In this document: piece after piece, positions 28,676 to 42,809 of the stretch
How the letters are laid out: each line of letters begins with the position of its first letter
Numbering within the stretch: the stretch's first letter is position 1
NCBI GenBank assembly: GCA_029851415.1
Contig: CM056743.1
Coordinates: 70,400,186-70,464,185 of the forward strand
Direction: 5' to 3'
Length of the DNA: 64,000 bases
Source: Eretmocerus hayati
Taxonomy: Eukaryota; Arthropoda; Insecta; Hymenoptera; Aphelinidae
The notes under the pieces: generated by a model
Database searches by the model: none
Told to the model about the DNA's origin: nothing
What the model saw: the letters and a program-made list of their open reading frames with translations, nothing else
Position numbers and translations under genes: made by a program

Positions 28676-30598
28676 GTGAGACATTTTCTTCAATATCCAT
28701 TTTTCTCCCACATCTTCCTCTACAAGAAATTTACCAAACTTTTGATAACCTTAACAGGTAATTTTTCATCATTCTCTATTGACTGGTTGACACCGAATTA
28801 GAATTGAACTAGTGAACCATGATCCTAGACGGCAACACAGTTGCTTGACAATTGTCAAGGAGTACCCAGAAAAACTTTTGCAAAGCTCTTGCAGGAGTCC
28901 CCGGGGAATCCCCAGGAAACCGTCAAATTTCCAGCTCAATTTGTTTTCGGAAAGGTAACCATTAACACCCTGGGTGCCTCTGAATTATTCCCAAAAAGCT
29001 CCTCAGATACTTCCCGGAAATTCTCTGCTAGCTCCCCAAAAGCTTCCCGAAAGCCCCGCTGTGGCGCTAGCTACCAATTAGCTCCCCGAAAGCTCTCCTA
29101 GTTACGAATACGCCGAAATTTTTTTCCGAGAGTTTATGACTCCTATACCATTATTTCTCAATAGATGAATCTCAGTGCGCGGATTCTTTTCATATCCAAT
29201 TCCAAATCAAGGACTGGCAGATAATATATCGGTGATCAATGTGAAAAATTTACCCCAAGTTTTTCATCACAGTACCCTTGAACTTAATTTCATATTATAT
29301 CTGAGAAAATTGGTAGGTCAAGAATTGGTTTGATAGCACACGCATTTCTCTTTCTCATAACCATTGCTAGATTATTTTGGCGCTAACTGTATTTTCTTCA
29401 CACGCGTCTAGTCCGTCGTTTTTGACTGCTCTGACTCTAATATGCTATTATCAGCCAAGCGTGCATGGATGACAGTATTGACAGCTGTTGAATCAAATAT
29501 TGTAGTCTGCTTGGTGTTTACATTCTACCAAGAATAGTTTTTGAGCGCTCAGCCTTTTAACAAGATCTCGACTCGAGAGCTTTCGCGATTAGGATCAGAG
29601 AAGAGACTTTTATGGGAACTGATACTTCATCACTCGCAAAAACTCGGCTTCGATCCTGCCCCTCCATAATTTCAGATAAGTAAATTATTCGATTATGATC
29701 ATCACAGGCTAATGTTGAGATTGTGCTTACCATGGCATAACCTCCAACTTTTGTTGAAGAATTCTTCGATTGCACACCCTAGAACCATTTATGAAAATCG
29801 ATGAAGCCTGGCGAAAGATCAATTTTCCCTCGAACCCTCTGATTCTCCATGAATTATTCTTCTAATACAGGCTTGCGGCCATGCACAATCGAGTTTTGTG
29901 TCAGCGAAGATGTTGCAGCTACAGTACGATTTGCGCAAAAAGAGAGCGGTCGCGAGTGGATCCTGGAAAATGGTGCGTCTTATCTTTAGAAATTCAGACG
30001 ATTTGAAGAGCAGCTACACCAGCAAATTTGTTCTAGCCAATTCAAAGACAAGTTTTGATGCCCCACAAATCTCGAGTCAACAACGTGAGATGCCTGCCGA
30101 CGTACAAACATCTTCTGGACGAATCAAATCTATCATTCTCAGATACTAAAATTATCTTGTAAAGTTCTGCGCGACACAAAAACCTCGAAATCTTGACAAA
30201 GACTTTCAAAACCGAGCTCGAAATTTTTAATGACCGTGCACGTATGACGGAAGCTATAAATTTATTCATACCGTTAAATTTCAGTTTTATCTACATATGA
30301 TTCAAGGGAAATTATTTAAAAAAATCACGATTCTTCATCAGTTGATTGTGATCGTATGGAAGCTACCGCTCAATATCATAATGTAATACTTCTGGTTAGA
30401 AAAAAGTTAGTGGCAATAAAAGTCATCGCATCCGTGACTCGCAACATATTTTAAATCTACTGCAGAATCTGTATAAACATTAACTTTGCCTTTGCGAATA
30501 AATGATGAATCATTCATAATTCTCAAGTCTTGTTCTGAGATTGTTTTGCTTGATGATGCGTGCTGGCTGAAGCAGCCAAAAAACTGCATGTCATATTG
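28676..30598. repeat. Flanking repeat: continuation of split unit, with an inverted partner at 47.2-47.5 kb
   Basis: 28676-28810 continues the unit interrupted at 2762. 28860-29100 (short AGCTCCCCGAAAGC-type phrases and GTCAAATTTCCAGCT) is partly mirrored at 47226-47480. 29100-30598 has no recognised content; the 83-codon frame at 29898 and the 72-codon frame at 29557 match nothing I know. Confidence 0.45.
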
Positions 30599-30600
30599 TA

Positions 30601-31923
30601 CACTCGGCATCAATGGATTCTTTCCGGAACGCAAAAAGTACTCGCAACCGTGTCGCCAACTTTGCGACTCGATCTTGAGCTTGCAATCACGTGACTTCCG
30701 GTTGGTTAGAAGAGGTTAGAGGTTAGTTATTGATTATTTACCTATAATCAAGCGAGAGGCAAGGTAGGAAACATCCTTGTTGGCGCTTTGAAGTGAATTG
30801 ACTTTGGTTTACTTTTTTGATCAGCGGATCCCCGGATGAAACGATGAATAGTTGGGTGAATGTTTAGCTGCACGGTTGGAACAGAGGCTGGAAAATTTCA
30901 GCGTTAAAGATGAAGCTCGTTTTTCTTAATCTGAATATTTGATCAGAAAATGATGATTCTGAAAGAATCTTAATAATTCTCTGAATATTCAGCAGATTGA
31001 AACTGAGGCTGAAAAGTTTAAAGTGCAAAATGGGTTCAACATTTCATCTGAATATTTTATCGGAAAATATTGTGAAACATTTTCTGGTAAGTATAGATAA
31101 ATTTTTACAGAGAATGATATACTTGAGGAAGATATTCGTAAGTATGAATGAATCAAGATTAGGTAATATGGATAATGGCCAGACAGTGCTTGGAAAGAGT
31201 GTGGTGAAACAATAATTTGTGAATGTGAAGATTTCGTATTAAAACAAAATTCATTCACTTGGCATAACAAATTGTCCTTGCACGATAGTTTATACAAATG
31301 ATTCTCACAAATATACGGTACAGTTATCATTTTAATGAACAGCAACTTATTTATAAGGTATCATACATCGCATTTCAAAACACGACTGAAGACAATATTA
31401 AAATTTCTTACTCTCCAAACAAGTTTCAAATTATAAGGTGGCGATTCAAAGATACCATTAAGCCCTATGCAAGGGGTTGATATTTTTCTAACAATAGAGC
31501 GAATAGACGCCAATTTTCTGTCTCCTGCCAAGAAAAAAAACGGCACTTCAGTCACCGTATGCTGAGAATTGACTTTTGTATCGGTAAAACCCCTATCAAC
31601 TTGATGTCGTGAAGGGAGATAAAAGATTTCGAAAGTTTCCTCAACACTAGTGTTGATTTGGCAAAAATTATTATAGGGGTATTCAAAGCATCACTATGAT
31701 TCTCAAACTAAACATAAATCATCGGGTTCAGCATTTAATTACGATGCCTTCGATTTTTCACCCAAGCTTTGGAATCGCCGAGTATCAGGAATGAAGATCA
31801 GTGTATAAAATTGTCAATGGTGACGTTACCTAAAGAAAGCACGAGGGCCTATTTTCCAAAACATGGAAATATCTCCAAAATTTAAGTTTAATTTTGATGA
31901 GTAAGATGGACCAAAGACCTGCG
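30601..31923 (+). repeat. Left TIR of the giant Tc1-type element
   Basis: Reverse complement of 45870-47192 with few differences. The 118-codon minus-strand frame here reappears on the plus strand in the other TIR with about three amino-acid differences, which reflects TIR identity and not a coding role. Confidence 0.85.
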
Positions 31924-31991
31924 AAAAAATCAATTGCTCACAAAATCATCCATTCAACTATAAATTTCCAACGTTGCATCAGTATTGAAAT

Positions 31992-34900
31992 TCAATAGTT
32001 TATGGAGCCACCATCTGCTCGAATAACGTCCATCAACCGGTTTGGCATTGAGTTTGTTAAGAATTCGAAGTACGCAAACCGGTACCTCAATCCCTCCCAG
32101 GATGCCATCACCCGCTCATGAAGGTCGGCCTCATTCCTGGCCATTTCCGGTCGCCATCCTCGGACCATCTCGGACCAAACATTTTCAATGACATTGAGGT
32201 CAGGAGACTTCGCCGGGTGCGGCAATTCCACAAAACGCGGGCACGCATTCCACCATTCCTGGCAGATCCTTGCAGTATGAATCGGGCTGTTATCTTCGAC
32301 TACGAAGATGGGCCCATAGTCGTTGAGATATCGACGATCAATGCTGGGAAGAAACTCGTTTTCCAGTAGTTGCACATATTGCTGAGAATTTAGTCTGCGC
32401 CCGACTCTGACGATGTGCCCAGGTCCGTTTCCGTTCACCCATGCCCAGCAGCCCGCAGTAACTCGGCCACTGTGAAAGTTTCTGAGGATGTTGATAGCAT
32501 CGTACCTCGTGTTGCGCAAACGCCAGAGTCTGACGCAACTATCTTTATCACTCGAGGAGACCTTTTCATCAATAAAGACGACAAACCACCAGTTGATTGC
32601 CAACCAATGAAGATATCTGGAATAGAGAGAAGAATTTTTTATGGTATTGTATACGATGCATAATATAAGATTGCATGTATTTCGTACGTAAAACACACTG
32701 AACAATTGTCAGATAGAACTTCAAAGTTCTATCTAAACACCTGCACTCGTTTCACAATAGAGTCCGTTAACCAAACCAGGCAACACATTTTATACGTTAC
32801 ACTTAGTGAGAAGACTCCTTTTGGGCTACAAAATTTATAAATAATGCTCTAGAAGAATACAGAGACATAACCAGTTTGGGTTAACAACTCTAGTAAGACA
32901 TTTTTCATTCGATGAATTGACTATCGCAATTCGCATCAAACCAGAGGAAAACCAAGACTTGCATCTGTGTCGATCGTTAGTATGAAGGAGAATCTCATCT
33001 TTCTCACCATGGGCTTACTCGGAATATTATAATCAACTCAAATTTGTTCATAACAACAAAGGAGATTCATCCCCCCATTTACCCTGAACGATCGTTACAC
33101 AAGCTTGGAGCAAGAGGTTCATATGATTCATCCCGGATGATTCTGACGAGTGCCGTTATCCGGGGGGCCTCGGAAAAATTTTAAAAAATATTTCCATGAT
33201 CATAGTATGTGTAAGTAGTAGACAGTATCTTTTTCCTAAGTTTTTTTCATCACCCCATGAGTGCTCTTGGGCTCTTCAAAGGGCCAATTCGAGGCCTTTT
33301 TGAGCCCATTTTGTAAAAATCATAGCTCCAACAAAACTCGAACTGCTTTTACGTGATTGGGTGCATTTTTTTTTCTTGATAAAACTATCACTCTCAAGGA
33401 ATTAGTAGGGTGTAATAGCTTTGGCTAGCAACTTGTGAGGTTTATCTACTGAGAGTCAATTTCAGATAATTTTTGTGTCAACTTTCGAGTTTTGTAAGTC
33501 CCACACTGTGAAAAATTTTCATAAATGTCAATCAAAATCTTGAACTACATAGTGGTTGAGTCGACAATTTCAACCACCGCGGTTGAAATTCAACCACCGT
33601 GGATGAAATTAAACCAAAGTGGTTGAATTTTAGGCTGTAGATCAGGATAGTGGTAATAACCCATGCTGGAAAACCAGTTCTTCTCATGTATATAATTCGA
33701 CGCGAAAACCGATCCCGCATCTAGATTCGCTCCTGCACGCCGAAATTTTTTTAATCGCGGAAAAATGATTCTTGTAGATCGATTTTTCCAGCGGTTGCTG
33801 CTAATCTTTCAAATTGAAATCTTGGTGGCGTATTTTTGTCGCGAGTCAAGCTCCTATTCGAAATAAGATTTCTAACATATTTCGACCTCCTGGATACGAT
33901 TCGAGTGTTTTTAGAGGGCTAGGATGCGTCTAAAAAGAATGGCAAGCGTATCATCTAAGTTGCTTTCAGTAAGACTTCAATGATTTCGCAATGAGTTTCA
34001 AAACGCTCACAAAATCGAACAGAGACATCCAAATTTAGCTGACAAGGGCACATTTCCTTCGTTCTCATGTACACATTGAGAGAAAATTAGTTGCAGTGGA
34101 CCAAAATTAGATGGGTTAAACATACATTTATTATTCCCAATATGGTGTTCATGTCATTTTTAAAGGTAATCTGGAGCCTCCATGTTATGAGTGAATTAAA
34201 CCTCGATTTCTCGTGCATTACGGTCCTCAAAGGCTACGAATATGACCTCTTCTTACTATAACACTATATTCAAAGTCGAGGAGACCTCTAATTTGGTACA
34301 ATGTCAAGTAAACCTCGATTTATAATCAAGATGTAATAAATCGTGTTCAGATCGTTATATCAGAATCCATCAAGTGTAAACATTGACAGCTAGATATATC
34401 ATCTCATGGCAATGAACGGGGGTGGGGTAATTTTTGTAGTTTCTGTAGCACGTGAGCCAATAAGATCTCGAAATCTGCAATATTACGCGCGAGCTACGAT
34501 TTTAGAGTATTCCCATTACCAATACTCATTTTGGAATTCATTTCTTATCAGCTTTTCTGGGATCGTTCTGAAATTTCCTGCCATGGTAGACGACCATGCA
34601 ACCGTATAGTATGCTGACGAGACTTTGAGTGGATTCCGTCTAACCATTTAGAAGTAACGAGTAGGCCTGTTAACGAGTCTCAGAAAAAGAACATGTGCAC
34701 ATTTTCGTAACAGCAGACTTTGTCAAACTTTTTTTGCTCGATTTCATTTTTGATGGGAAAAATCTTCACTCACCGAGATTCCGGTTACTCATTCGTTTAC
34801 CTCGCCGAGACTCTCTTATTGAAAGTCAAGATTTCCCCCAATATCATCATTGGTTCTCAAAAATTTAATCTTTGTCGATCATTGTGTCCGTGTTCATGTA

Positions 34901-37900
34901 TATGTGTAAATCGTTTGTTTCGTCAACGAGTATCCTTCAGCACTTTGGTGGATTTTTCTCAAATTTATTCCTATGGTATATGACCATACAAAGGTATCCA
35001 GACAGAAGTCTGAGCCGATCTTGTATAACCGTTTAGGATCCACGAGCCTTAACAAATGAAAACGTGGAGATCTTTGATAATCGATTTACTCAATTTTGGC
35101 TAGTTGACGACAAAACTTCAAAGGACTTGAGGAAATGATTCTTTTGAGATGCTATACCAATCGGTGAACGCGCGATTTTGATTTAATTTCGTGGTATCAT
35201 TTGTTTTGAAACTTCTGAACTTAAGAATAGGTCTTTGATTAGACTAAACTTTTCAGTGGTTTTCATAAAATCCTGTACTCACTAATCGAGGGAAAACCAA
35301 TGGGAGTAACTAATGTAGGTTGTGCAAAAGTATGTAGGGATGTTGTGGAAGAACCATTCATGAATAACCAAATAAATTTCTCGACGATTTCCACTTTTTT
35401 TTTCTTTTGAGACTTGTGAATCAGAAACGGTTTCATGGAATAGGCTAAAAATCCTTTCAGCACACCTTTTTTTACAGATCTTCCATGCAAATGATTTTGA
35501 GAAAGATCTACCGAAGGGCTGAGGAGAACTCGTCCACAAAAACGAAAACACACACACACGCAGACAAACAATGATGAACGAAGATAAATTTTTTGGGGAC
35601 CAGTGATAATAAGGAGAACATAATTGTGACCCACAATAGGAAGGTTCTACCGAGGTGAACAATTTGGTCTGAGTAGAATTCTGATAAGTGAAGATTTCTA
35701 GGATTAAAAATGGCATTGAGCAGATAATTTAATCAAAATCTGTTACGGATACAAACAGTTCTTTCCCAGAAAGCAGAGACGCTCAAAATGGCATTTTGGG
35801 AGTAACACCTGGATATTCAACCTATCCATTTTCTGGTCATTGCAAATTCTGCCTCTTCAATGTATCCATGAAAACGAAGGTTAGGTCCCATTGCCAGCTG
35901 AAAAATGATGCTCCTGGTCCATTTTGTTGGTTTTCTGGGAATTATTGTAAGATCATTCAAATTTTACTGATAGCAACTTTTTCTGCACGAATCGTAGCCC
36001 TCTAAAACCACTTGTATCGTGTTCAGCAGGTCGAGTACGTAAGAAATCATAGCTCTGATTACGCTCAACTCATAACAAGGATACGCCACCAAAGTTTGCA
36101 AATGCAAAGGTCCCAGAAAGCCGTGGAAAATTGTGTTCTGATATTTCGATTTTAATCGGGTAATCGCAAGCGCTTTTGGCTTGCAAGAACATTACCTCGC
36201 AGAAAAACGAGAGCCTTTTTGTCAATCTCGTGATCGAAAACGGAGATCGACGAAGCTATTCACACATTTTTGCTTGGACGTCATGTAAAAGCCAAAGAAT
36301 CTCACTGCACTTCCTCAGGAGACTCATACACGACTGGTGTATTATACTCGTTGTACTGAAATCTACCAATTCGCCGAGGTATTGGTATATCCCAATGCAT
36401 ACTTACTGTGCCATCAGTTTGATGTTCTCGGGCACTTCGATACGGAGGGAATGATGTTCTGAATAATTTCATTTTTCATAAAAAACACAGTTCTCTTCAT
36501 GGAAGTGTGTATCCTAATGATCAAAAAGATAACTCCGGAAATTGCGGAGCAAATATCATGGAATCGTCTATATACAATAGGGTGGTCCTTATTCCCCAAG
36601 TTTCACAGATCCTTTCTCCCCCCCCCCCCCTCCGGATACCTTCTTTGAGCCGAAGAAACATGGAGAAAATTTCCTCCGAGCCCCTAGAGAGTAATTTAAT
36701 AGTGCCTCAAAGAGCATCTTGCTTCGAGATTCAAGTAAAAAATAACGCTTTTTGTGATTTTTCTGTCCCTGTGTTCGAGCTCTTGAAACTTAGTGTTCCT
36801 TCGTGAATGTAGAGGTGGGGATGCGTGTTCTCACGTAAAATTTGATGCTGAATTGAATCTCATCGCGACATTTGAACTAGGATGCCACCCAATACTCGTA
36901 AATTGCGTTTTCCGACGCGGAAAACATTTTTTGGCGCGACTTTTTCATCTCATTCGAGTGTCCCAGGCGTCACTTACTCCCTCAAGATTAATCTCAACCA
37001 CCTAGATTGATGTAGAAAAACACGTTAAATCGGAATCCATCGTTATTTCCTAGGTATAATGTCGCCTAACGTGAGAAAAATGTGTTTATCCACCGTGGAA
37101 GTACCTTAAGCGAGTCTTTCACTCCCGAATCGAGTGTCTCAGGCGTCACTCACTCTTCCGAGATCAATACGAACGACCTAATTTCGTGTAAAAAAACACG
37201 CTGGATTGGAATCCATCGTTATTTCTTAGGTATAATGTCGCCTACTGTGAGAAAGATGCGTTTTTCCACCGAGAAAGCACCTTAAGCGAGTCTTCCACGC
37301 CCGAATCGAGTGTCTCAGGCGTCACTCACTCTCTCGAGATCAATACGAACGACCTGATTCCATGTGAAAAAACACGCTGAATTGGAATCCATCGTTTTTT
37401 CCTAGGTATAATGTCGCCTAACGTGAGAAAAATGCGTTGTTCCACCAAGGAAGCACCCTCAGCTCATCTTTCACGCGGGAATCGAGTGTCTCAGGCGTCA
37501 CTTACTCTTTTGAGATTGATATAACCACCTGATTTTATGTGAAAAACCACGCTGAATCAAAATTCATCGTTATTTCTCAGGTACAACGACGCTTAACATG
37601 GAAAAATCCGTTTCTCTTCCAGAATGCACCGAAATCTACGAAACATGACGAATTCCTGGGTAAAATTCATGAAAAGTCTGGAATCAACCAAGTAATCTCG
37701 AGAGACAGCTCAAAGCCCCTGCAAACCAATGTGATTCTTAAAGAACTCAGTCATCATTCTCCACCAGAACATTTTGACACTCGACACAAATAGGGATATC
37801 ATGAGTCAAATGGATTTACAGCTCAGGCATCTATTGGAAAAAAAATTCACGATATCTGATTCGGATGGGATAGTCGATACTCTTTACGACGCTTCGACTA

Positions 37901-40900
37901 GAAAGATACATTTATAAACGAGAGTGGAGACATCGAGTGACTCAAGTTAAGAACATCACACGAGTCCTCGACTCATGAAATTATGAAGATCTTTCCTCTT
38001 CGATCCTCATCTTTTTCAGAACGGTCATCTTACTTGCATCTGGACACTGTCTTTTATCCCTTGTTAAACTTAGCTGTATAGAATGAAACTGAGTTTCTGG
38101 TATATTTCGGCTCTGAAAATCATGGTCACAGCAGAAGACTCTTCCGTATAGTCAGATTCGACATGGATTCAGACTTGAAAGTATACCAGAGAGTAATTGA
38201 GGGAAGCATTGCGATTCCAGAATCTCGATCGGTTCCCCAGGGACCTACTTATTCGCAACTAGAATTTTACGACAGCTTGACGTTGCTCGTCGTGAATTGC
38301 CAAAACGACCGATGTGAATCGACGCTGACAAAAGGCTGGGAGCAGGACCTGGACTACTGGAGCGGCCATAGGATCCCATATTCACATAAGATGCTAAGAT
38401 TGCGAAGCGTGTAAGGTTTTGTTCGATAGCCGGCCGCAGCGCACGAGCAAGGGGCGCTACAATCTTCGCGTGAGATAGGGACCTTACCCGTGAGGGTTGG
38501 GTTGGAGTTTGCCCGATTGATCTCTTTCTGGATTAGGCGGCCGGAGTGCATAGACTTTTTTGTACGAGATACTTTCATCTCGCGCTGATTGGAAGTGATT
38601 TCAACAAGACGCCATTGACGAATTCGATTCAGACTAGATCTTCATACGATAGTGAGCGCCTTTAGGAATGATTGTGAAGAGAGTTTGTCACGGATCCCGA
38701 AAATCCCATATGAGGCCAAGTGAGACAGTTTTTCGATTTTGGCAGGAACTCTTCCTTAGGTCCCCTTACAGAGACCAATTTTACGTCAGAAATGATGGTG
38801 AACTCTGATTTGGCATGGATTTGGAACGTTCTGACCATTCCTACGTGAGTCAGTGACTGCCGAGACCCTCGTATCAAACGGAAGAGACACATTGGTCAAT
38901 TCACATTGGTCTCGAGAGAGTGAGTGACGCCTGAGACACTCAATTCGAAAAATGATAATGAATTTCGATTCAACGTGGTTTTTTACATGGAATCAGGTCG
39001 TTGAGTTCAATCTCGAGAAAGTGAGTGGAGCTTGAGACACTCGATTCCCGCGTGAAAGACGCGCTTAGGGTGCTTTCTCGGTGGAAAAACGGATTTTCCT
39101 CACGTTAAGCGTCGTTGTACCTGAGAAATAACGATGAATTTTGATTCAGCGTAGTTTTTCAAATGAAATCAGGTCGTTCAGATCAATCCCGAGAAAGTGA
39201 GTGAAGCCTGAGACACTCGATTTCCCTGTGAAAGATGGGCTTGGTTAGCTTCCCTGGTGGAAAAACACATTTTTCTCACGTTAGGTGACATTATACCTGG
39301 TAAATAACGATGGATCCCTATTCAGCGGGTTTTTTTACATGAAATTAGGTCGTTCGTATTGATCTCGAGAGAGTGAGTGACGCCTGAGACACTCGATTCG
39401 GGCGTGAAAGACTCGCTTAAGGTACTTTCTCGGTGGAAAAACGCACTTTTCTCACGTTAGGCGACATTATACCTAGGGAATAACGATGGATTCCAATTCA
39501 GCGTATTTTCCTACATTAATATGGGTGGTTTATATTAATCTTGAGGAAGTAAGTGACGCCTGAGACACTCGAATGAGATGGGAAAGTCGCGCTAAAAATG
39601 TTCTCCGCGTCCAAAAACGCAATTTACGAGTATCGGGTGGCATCCTAGTCCGAATGTCACGATGAAATTCGATTCAGCATCAAATTTTACGGGGAAGCAT
39701 GTATCCCCACTTTTACATCCGCGAAGAAACACTAAGTTTCAAGAGCTCGATTATAGGGACAGAAAAATCACAAAAAGCGTTATTTTTCACTTGAATTTCA
39801 AAGCAAGATGCTCTTTGAGGCACTATTAAATCACTCTCTATAGGCTCGGGGAAAATTTTCCCCATGTTTTTTCGGCTCAAAGAAGGTATCCAGAGGGAGG
39901 GAGAAAGGATCTGTGAAATTTGGGAAATAAGGACCACCCTAATATACAAGCATGGTACAAGTATTGTGGCTTTAGATGAGTTCCCGGTGATTTTTGCTTA
40001 ATTGTTGTAATGGGCTTGAATCGTCTCGATATCTGACAATGATTTCAAATTATACAAATTGTAGCGAAAAGAGGCCCATAGAATTTTGAGACGAAAATTT
40101 TAAATGGAATTTTGCTAACGCACTCAGCGCTTGGAAATCTCATTTGAATTTCTATGCGAGTAGATGTCCTCGTTTTCATTTGATAATCTAAACAGTTGAC
40201 TCAAGGCAAAATCTTAGACCCACCTACTTTTCACGAAGTGTTGAATGGGCCAATAACGCGCTAGCAAATTTTCCAACTAAAATCCAAATATCAATGAAAA
40301 ATTTTACACGGCTCGCTGCGATACGGAAAGATTCTGTCTGATTTTCTTCACGGGCATAGATATTCGTTTTCCTGCCTGTAGAATTAAAAATAATAGCTTA
40401 AAACTAGAGATGTCCCTACGTGTGACGGCATCATCGAGTGTGCTGCCTTCAATCACTTGTTCTGAGCACGTGATTCTTTTTTACCGGAATGAAAAGGTCG
40501 TTTTTTCAATAAGCAGTTCTTAGCAATTTAGAAAAAATCCTGACGTGTAGGTGAGAAGATGATGGCTACAAATTCAATTTCGACGCTGTAAAATACTTTA
40601 GAAAATCATAATTTCCCAAATTCTGTTCGTGAGAGTGATTGACTTTCACCAGTCATCACATTTTTGGTGTTTGCCAGTCCCTCAAAATGACAGTTAGTCA
40701 AAGTCGATTTTCACTCATATAGTTGGGAGCTTAGGTCGTCCAGAACAAGACGCAAAAATCGCAGAACTCTACTGTCACTATTTTGCTCTGGAAAGAGACT
40801 GTACTCTTATCTTAGTTATTCACTCGACCCAGACCTTATTCTCTCATCAAAGCTATTTACAACCGAAAATATCCGCTCAAGTACGTAAAAATACGTTTAA

Positions 40901-41777
40901 TCTTGTTGTATTTGTGATTTTTAAAATAAAGGCTCATAGAGTTCCCAAAATGGGCTTTTTAAATGCGCCAGAGCCCTCCAGAAGTGATGGAAAAATTCTG
41001 ACCAGTTTGTTCTATACTATTAAATCATAACGTATGACTAGATGAAATTTGTTTTGGATTTTACCCAGACTCCCTGGTGATTTGTTAATATATACAAGAG
41101 CAGGATGCATTATTTGAGTTATTTTTTTGGTAATATGAAAACTTACCGAAATGCGTAGGTCAGCCTTGCTTCAGTGTTCTGTAGCGAAAGAGCCGATTTG
41201 ATTGCTGCTTTATAATTTCCTAGACCAGCACGGACTTTTAGTGATTTACGCATCGTTGCAGCGCAAACATTTATATCAAGCGTTGTCGGTGATCTCTTCG
41301 CTGGCTCGAATGGATTCTCTTGGGGAATTCGGACCGCTCGATTGAGGTCTGCGTCGGATATTTTTTCGGTTCCTCCTGCAGCAAATCGTTAAAAATGACA
41401 ATGTAATAGAAAAGCGTTTCTGTTTTAGCAGCTCTACTCAGGATTTCTCGCTTCACTTCTATAGACATAGAAAAATTTCGAAACAAAATGGTATGATCTC
41501 GCAAGCTCTTTGATCATGGCACTGCAAACCAATGGTAGGCAGGATAAAATATCAGAAATAATATTAGAGGCAAGAAAAGCTCACCATTGTAAGCACGGCG
41601 GTCTACAGCTGCGCCAATAACCCCTTCTTGCTCAGCGATAAAACGATGATTCCAATTTTGAACAGTGCGCAATGAACACCCCATTATAGCTGCTATTTCT
41701 TCAAACTGAACATCTTGGCCGATGAGAATTTGCATTTGTGCAAGATTTTCTCGGGTCGGAACAAATATTTGAGCCAT
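31992..41777 (-). CDS. Tc1/mariner-type transposase, three exons, 348 residues
   Basis: On the minus strand: exon 1 is 41777-41585, exon 2 is 41375-41147 and exon 3 is 32616-31992. Donors GTGAGC and GTAAGT and acceptors CTGCAG and ATTCCAG keep the frame. Exon 1 (64 residues) has a helix-turn-helix (EEIAAIMGCSLRTVQNW). Exon 2 has the second HTH and the Tc3-like linker ending ARLTYAFR. Exon 3 has the catalytic domain: Asp in VVFIDEK, Asp in VVEDNSPIHTA and Glu in SPDLNVIENVW, with 35 residues between the last two by my count (DD35E). There is no stop or frameshift, and the length is normal for the family (about 340-350). Intron 2 is 8.5 kb and holds other transposons. The protein should cut and paste elements with matching TIRs at TA sites. 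Confidence 0.9.
32617..36579. other. First part of the transposase intron 2; one CACTA-type end at 33505
   Basis: The sequence is A+T-rich with no gene recognised. CACTGTGAAAAATTT at 33505 is followed by a cluster of TTCAACCACCGCGGTTGAA-type palindromes (33550-33630), the pattern of a CACTA terminus with its own subterminal motif. A matching right end was not found, so it may be a truncated copy. Confidence 0.5.
36955..37620 (+). repeat. 176-bp tandem repeat, four copies (left arm)
   Basis: CGAGTGTCTCAGGCGTCACT or a close variant starts at 36955, 37131, 37307 and 37483, an exact 176-bp spacing. Each unit also has a CATCGTTATTTCCTAGGTATAA-type phrase and a splice-like GTGAGAAAAATGCG phrase. 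Confidence 0.9.
38920..39590 (-). repeat. The same tandem repeat, inverted (right arm)
   Basis: GAGTGACGCCTGAGACACTCG-type phrases recur at about 175-180-bp spacing (near 38920, 39030, 39205, 39380 and 39555). These are the mirror of the left-arm units, with more divergence between neighbouring units. Confidence 0.8.
39942..41146. other. End part of the transposase intron 2, nothing recognised
   Basis: A+T-rich sequence without a long frame, strong repeat or element terminus that I can see. Confidence 0.5.
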
Positions 41778-42809
41778 AGCCCATCAGAGCTCCCAGTGAA
41801 CTCGTTGCAGATAAACAAATAATTTGCGAGCAGTCGATGATAGTGGTACTTGTATTCCTGCATGTTTAGCTTCGCTCGTCATTTTTTTCTATATGGTTTA
41901 CAGTTTTGAACCTAAGGGTTCCTTATTATTGTGAATGAAATTCCAAACTGCACTGAAACAAATAGAAGATGTAATCTGCGCTCGATTTAAGGGAGTAACA
42001 AACATTTTTATCACAGGCTCGACTTTCGAGTTATCATGATATCGCGGAGACCACCGGGAGTGTTGTCATCGAGAAGAGTGTGAGCCTCATCAACGTGTGA
42101 CTGATGTTAGGATTGACTTCGGGATCGCCCTAATTAAAAAATCCGTCGATGAATTTTTGCCGATGTAGGCTGCTTTACGCTATCCGAGCGTAATTGATAT
42201 CTACGAACTACGAGCACGCATCGGCGACACGCTGCGGGGCACTTGGGCATCATCAGTTGTGATCAGTTGGCTGCGGCAAGTGATGGCGAGGAGTTCGCCC
42301 GCGAGGTTACGGGGAGATTTATTTGGATGCCGCTTGTGTTTTTTACGTCCTCGAGGAGCGATCGCTTTTTCTACCAGTTTTGGCTGAATAATTTCCTCCC
42401 TTCGCTGAAACGGTGAGTGAATAGTGAATAATAAGTGCAGTCGATTTGATCCCAGTCTCTTGGATGGCTTTGGGTTCGAAACTGGAAGATAACCTATAAG
42501 CGCATGTTCTATGAATCATTTCCTTTCGCAGCAAGTAACTTGAGAAAAGTTGACTACTTCAATTGTATATTCAATATCTGCTTGTGACCCATTAGACTAG
42601 CAAGCTCTGCATGAAATACCCACTCATTTTTCATGAATGCTATTGAACAATTCACCTCAAACCCATGGCGGCAATTCAAAAATTTTCCGTCTTAAACCGA
42701 ACAAAGATCCTTAGATAGCAAAATATGGATTACTATAGACAAGTCCTTTAATGTGACAGCTTGATGATGACAATGTAAACAAATATCATTCTATTCTTGT
42801 ATAGGTCTG

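Larger units (their letters stand above)
36580..39939. mobile_element. Hairpin element with satellite arms, TA-flanked
   Basis: The ends are GGGTGGTCCTTATTCCC (36580) and its mirror ending GGACCACCC (39939), flanked by TA at 36578-36579 and 39940-39941. Both arms (about 36580-37640 and 38880-39939) contain tandem copies of a 176-bp repeat in opposite orientation. The roughly 1.2-kb centre has no recognised gene. It lies within intron 2 of the Tc1-type transposase. No transposase is encoded, so it is non-autonomous. Confidence 0.75.

Noticed and set aside
36793..37600. Open frames in the 176-bp repeat arms
   Set aside because: They follow the tandem period and reappear mirrored in the other arm; no domain and no selection visible.
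38340..38580. G+C-rich patch resembling a structured RNA (snRNA, 5S or SINE)
   Set aside because: I compared it with remembered U1, U2, U4 and 5S features and found no match; no promoter boxes are convincing.
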